This document shows positions 31,747 through 35,099 of a stretch of 35,099 nt of DNA, piece after piece (the first letter of the stretch is position 1; each line of letters opens with the position of its first letter). The notes beneath the pieces were generated by a model. That model was given only the letters and a program-made list of their open reading frames with translations, was not told the DNA's origin and made no database searches. Origin of the DNA: an uncultured Algibacter sp. Lineage in GTDB: Bacteria > Bacteroidota > Bacteroidia > Flavobacteriales > Flavobacteriaceae. The stretch spans positions 1 through 35,099 of the forward strand of contig NZ_CANKXG010000016.1 in assembly GCF_947487575.1 (NCBI RefSeq), in the 5' to 3' direction. The position numbers were made by a program, and so were the translations under genes.

Positions 31747-33699
31747 CTATTTTGCAACTATTAGTTTTTTTATAAAGCTCTTGCCATTCCAGGCTATACG
31801 AACAAAATATAAGCCTTTACTTAATTGGCTAACATCATGATTAAAAGAAAGACTACCCGATGAGGTACCTGTTGACTCATATAGAGTTTGTTTTCTTCCA
31901 ATCATGTCTATAAGTTCTATTTTAATAGGATATAAATCTGTTTGATTCATTTCTATTTTAAGATTTTTTTTTGCTGGATTAGGATAAAGATTAATAGACT
32001 TTAAGTTATCTAAATTATTGTGTTCAACTGTTAAAGGGTGTGATTCTTCAAATTCTTCTTGAACAGAAAAAACAAGCGCACTTAATTTCCAACCTTCAGA
32101 TGGTGTCGCAATGTAAGTAGCTATAGCTTTGCCTATAGCAAAAGTTTCAGTATTAGATTTTAGTGTAAAATTAGAAATAGATTTAGCTAAAAAGTCATCA
32201 AAAAACTCAAATTCAGAATTATCTATTTCTATTGAAAGATTAAAGTCTTTTGAGAAAAAAAGATCAACAAAATCGGTTACAGTATATTTTAACGGTTCGT
32301 CTGTGTTTAAGGGATTGTTAATTGTAAAACAAGGCGCATTAGTATTTGAAAATAACTCTAAAAACCCTGTGCCATTATCTTGATTTAGCATTAGTTGAAC
32401 ATCGTTCAAGCGGTCTAATGGTGTGTTAGATATAGGTAATGAAGAGTAATCAAAGTTATCATTTAAATCGCTATAGGTGTTGTTTAGTGTTGCGTATTTC
32501 CATCCATTAGTTGTTTTGGTATAAAGAAACAGATCAATACCGTAACCGTTTGGTACATCCCTTTCAACTTCATCAAATCGCGCAATAGATAAAGCTGTGT
32601 TACCGTATAATTCAAATTCAGTTTCAGATATATCTACGCGGTAAGGCCATGGTCTTGAAAAGCTTCTAGACCATCTAAAAGCATCACGTTCAAGAAAATT
32701 AAATGATTCATCTGATTTAGCTAAAATATTAACATTTACATCATTGTTTAAGTATAAGGCAAGATGTTCAGGTACTTTTTTATCTGCCACAGTACTTTCA
32801 AAATCAAGATAAACTATTTTTAATTCATTCAGAGCCAAAGAATCTGGATGTGCATTTACAATACCTTCTATGGATGCCCAATAAATATCAGAACTTGTTC
32901 TTTGTCTATTACTTCTTGTAAACATTATATTTTTTCCATCTGGTGTAACAGTTGGAGCAAAGTCTGTATGTTCAGAATTAATGTTTTGTCCTAAATTAAT
33001 AGGTTCGCTCCAAGTGCAAGAGCTAAGCCAGTATGTTATATACATGTCTGTTCTACCAAAACCACCTGGTTTGCTCGAGCAAAATATCATATAAGAACCA
33101 TTTGGAGCAATAAAAGGGTCGTATTCATTAGAATACGTGTTTATCGTGGCTGGTAATTTAACGATTTCTAGATAACTTCCATTTACAAATTTAGAATAGT
33201 AGATGTCTCCACCTTTAGAAAAGTAAAGTGTTTTATCGTTGCTTAATGTAGGATACCATTCGTCTGAAGATGAGTTAATCATGCCTTCTAAAGGGGTGGC
33301 TAAAGACCACCCTGTATCTGTTTTGACTGACTTGTATATATCTATCGATTCTAGGTTTCTTCCTGAAAAATATAATTCGTTCCCATCTGGACTAAAAAAA
33401 GGATGCCATGCATCTGCAGCATTTTGAAATGTTATGTCTTGAGGTGTGGTCCAAGTGTCATTAATTAGTTCCGTTATTTGAATTTTACCTTCATTCCAAG
33501 CTCTATTGGTAATGCTAAAACAAAACTGCTTTGCATCTGAAGAAAAGTTAGAGTCTTGTTCAAGTCTGTTGTCTAGAGAGATTGAAGAAGGAGCAAATAC
33601 TATAGCTTGTTCGCCAGGAAGCACTTGGTCGTAATAGTTTTGTGCATTTATTGTTATTAAGCTTAGCATAAGCATAAAAATAATAGCATGTTTTTTCAT
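31747..33699 (-). CDS. PD40 beta-propeller protein with type IX secretion sorting domain
   Basis: 650 residues. A signal peptide (1-19, ending NAQ) is followed by WD40/PD40-like propeller repeats (about 60-290: FSPDGNELYFSGRN, PTLSNDKTLYFSKGGD, FIAPNGSYMIFCSSKPGG, PTVTPDGKNIMFTRS). A middle region is unassigned. The last 86 residues form a type A sorting domain (NLYPNPAKKNLKIEM ... SKGLYFVRI ... KKLIVAK). The protein should be exported by the type IX system and anchored or released at the cell surface. Similar TolB-like propellers with this tail are common in Bacteroidota; the function is unknown. It is monocistronic, with 130 bases separating it from the AraC-type gene upstream. Confidence 0.88.
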   Translation of the reverse strand: MKKHAIIFMLMLSLITINAQNYYDQVLPGEQAIVFAPSSISLDNRLEQDSNFSSDAKQFCFSITNRAWNEGKIQITELINDTWTTPQDITFQNAADAWHPFFSPDGNELYFSGRNLESIDIYKSVKTDTGWSLATPLEGMINSSSDEWYPTLSNDKTLYFSKGGDIYYSKFVNGSYLEIVKLPATINTYSNEYDPFIAPNGSYMIFCSSKPGGFGRTDMYITYWLSSCTWSEPINLGQNINSEHTDFAPTVTPDGKNIMFTRSNRQRTSSDIYWASIEGIVNAHPDSLALNELKIVYLDFESTVADKKVPEHLALYLNNDVNVNILAKSDESFNFLERDAFRWSRSFSRPWPYRVDISETEFELYGNTALSIARFDEVERDVPNGYGIDLFLYTKTTNGWKYATLNNTYSDLNDNFDYSSLPISNTPLDRLNDVQLMLNQDNGTGFLELFSNTNAPCFTINNPLNTDEPLKYTVTDFVDLFFSKDFNLSIEIDNSEFEFFDDFLAKSISNFTLKSNTETFAIGKAIATYIATPSEGWKLSALVFSVQEEFEESHPLTVEHNNLDNLKSINLYPNPAKKNLKIEMNQTDLYPIKIELIDMIGRKQTLYESTGTSSGSLSFNHDVSQLSKGLYFVRIAWNGKSFIKKLIVAK

Positions 33700-33829
33700 C
33701 GATGTTAAATTTTAAAGATTAATAAGAATCTTCAAATGAAGTTTTTTTTTACTTCTGTATCGACTGAATAGAGTAAGATTACATAAAGTTGAACGCTTTT
33801 ACTTGTGTATTTCTAGTTAACCTTGAAAT

Positions 33830-34917
33830 TTAGGCTTTTTTTAGAATATCAGATTTATATTTCGAGCGGTATTCTGTAGGTGTTAAACCTGTTTCTTTTT
33901 TAAAAGAAGTGTTAAAAACAGATTTATTGTTATACCCCACGGCGTATAATATTTCTAAAATGGTTTGGTTATTTGTAGGGGTCTCTAAAGCTTTTTTTGC
34001 TTCCGTTATTCGGTAAGAATTAATAAATCCAAAAAAATTCTGATTAAAAACTGAGTTTATAACTTTAGAAATTACGCGTTGGTGGATGCCTATTTCTTGA
34101 GAAAAAAGCTCTAAACTAAGTTCTGGATTTAAGTGTGGCTTATGAGATTCCATAAATTGCTTAATAGCAGATGTGTATTTGTTATAATCTGTATTTGATA
34201 ATTTATAACCACTAGTTTTTTTAATCTTATTTTGAAACTGAAATACAGAAGGGGTGTTTAATGCATACCAAATGATAAGATTGCTACAAATAAATAATAG
34301 TATTAACGCAAAAGTTAAAATTAATCGTTCTACATTTTTATTTATTCCAATAAACCCAGAAATATTTTCTAGAGCAAAAGTAGCCCAAACAATTAAAAAA
34401 CCAATCAGAAAGTTTCTTAACCATTGGTGTTCTTTAGCAAACTCTGTATACTTTTTTTGAGCTTTTAAAGCTATAAGGGACTTTATTAAGAAATAAAACA
34501 TTAATGCATAATAACAAAAATTGAAAACGATGCTTTCTGTTTTTGTAATGTAAGTAGTAATATTATTGCTCTGCCATAAAATAAATTTGATGGACAAGTA
34601 GAAAAGGTAAGCTATTGCAGGAATAAAATTAATTATTATTTCTTTGGTAATAATTGATTTGCTTGGATGTATTAATTTATAGGTATACAACCAGATAAGA
34701 GGGGGTAGATCCAAAAAGAAGTTTCAAAAATTAAGCTAAATACAGGGTATGCTTTAATAAAAGAATTAAGTTGAAAAGATAATAATGCGATGCCTTTAAA
34801 AAGTAAAAATAATGCTAAAATGCGTATGCCTTTTTTAGTTCCTTGCTTACTTAATAGCATTAATAATGCAATCGACAGGAATTGATAAGATAGGATTTTA
34901 ATTAAAATATCATTCAT
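33830..34917 (-). pseudogene. AraC-family membrane transcriptional regulator, frameshifted
   Basis: One gene lies in two frames. 34917-34672 gives MNDILIKIL... with three membrane helices up to FETSFW. The other frame resumes at about 34714 with LDLPPLIWLYTYKLIHP, further membrane helices (to about residue 160 of that part) and a C-terminal AraC helix-turn-helix (last 100 residues, ILEILYAVGYNNKSVFNTSFKKETGLTPTEYR). Restoring one base in the A5 run at 34713-34717 (T on the gene strand) rejoins FETSFLDLPPLIWLYTYK. Intact homologues have 7-8 helices plus the DNA-binding domain. It may be a natural pseudogene or a homopolymer sequencing error. An apparent IS end lies 108 bases upstream. Confidence 0.8.
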
Positions 34918-35024
34918 GGTAAATGCAATATAATAACTAGAACTATAGTATTAAATTTTTTAACAAAATCATAATAAAACAAAAAAATCCAATAGAAACT
35001 ATCAGGGTTTTAATATTATATCTC

Positions 35025-35099
35025 TGTCCCGTCCTGAAATAGCGATACACTAAAACATTAGTGTAATGAAAACATCGGAAAACACTGGGTACGTAAAGC
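35025..35099 (+). mobile_element. Left end of a probable IS3-family insertion sequence (partial)
   Basis: TGTCCCGTCCTGAAATAG (from 35025) looks like a terminal inverted repeat with the TG start of IS3 elements. 41 bases on, the ATG at 35066 opens a frame MKTSENTGYVK that runs off the window. That N-terminus resembles IS3 orfA transposase subunits of Bacteroidota that continue VKRTQ(R/K)DY; this is recalled, not checked. No target duplication or right end can be seen because the window stops. Confidence 0.5.

Noticed and set aside
1-35099. CRISPR arrays, tRNA or rRNA genes, classical defence systems
   Set aside because: No regularly spaced repeats with unique spacers, no tRNA T-loop/acceptor pattern, no rRNA-like GC-rich region and no restriction, toxin-antitoxin or other defence genes were recognised on reading both strands.

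Overview
The window looks like the chromosome of a marine-type Flavobacteriaceae (phylum Bacteroidota). The DNA is strongly AT-rich. Promoters carry the Bacteroidota -7 box TAnnTTTG (for example before rpmB and rimO). There are lipoproteins, a carboxypeptidase-regulatory/beta-barrel outer-membrane protein, a C-terminal type IX secretion sorting domain, and a DUF4295 gene directly after rpmB-rpmG, an arrangement typical of the phylum. I cannot name the genus. No rRNA, tRNA or CRISPR array was recognised.

Left part (1-5.5 kb): a DUF4369 lipoprotein; a gene-free 0.57 kb stretch with two apparent orphan short transcription units (one with a sigma-54-like promoter, one behind LytTR-like direct repeats); an AlkB-type dioxygenase; a D-Ala-D-Ala dipeptidase; and an ECF sigma factor locus. 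The sigma gene and its divergent neighbour (a small DUF6249-like membrane protein) both carry TGTAACC-N16-CGTC promoters. A close relative of that promoter lies 14 kb away, before the outer-membrane protein gene at 14991-17465, suggesting a small autoregulated regulon. A DEAD-box RNA helicase follows.

5.5-9.1 kb: a frameshifted MOSC (YiiM-like) gene, then a TlpA-like thioredoxin lipoprotein gene bounded on both sides by integron attC-like sites with exactly complementary outer boxes, i.e. an apparent gene cassette with no integrase in view. Beyond it is an iron-dependent alcohol dehydrogenase.

9.4-17.5 kb: a tandem FKBP lipoprotein, a Crp/Fnr regulator, HtpG, a FabH-like ketoacyl synthase and the large outer-membrane protein. 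The gaps hold strong hairpin terminators and two minus-strand candidate small RNAs that share a motif just before the terminator.

17.5-31.6 kb: mostly plus-strand housekeeping genes: CoA-binding protein, sodium/solute symporter (minus), RecR, glycosyltransferase, 2-oxoacid dehydrogenase E2, DnaQ-like exonuclease, FAH-family hydrolase, HPt protein, CinA, L28, L33, DUF4295 protein, FtsY, serine hydrolase (minus), RimO and an M23 peptidase. A structured, probably repeated Bacteroidota element precedes ftsY.

Right end (31.7-35.1 kb): a PD40-repeat protein with a type IX sorting domain, an AraC-family membrane regulator broken by one missing base in a homopolymer, and what looks like the left end of an IS3-family element running off the window.
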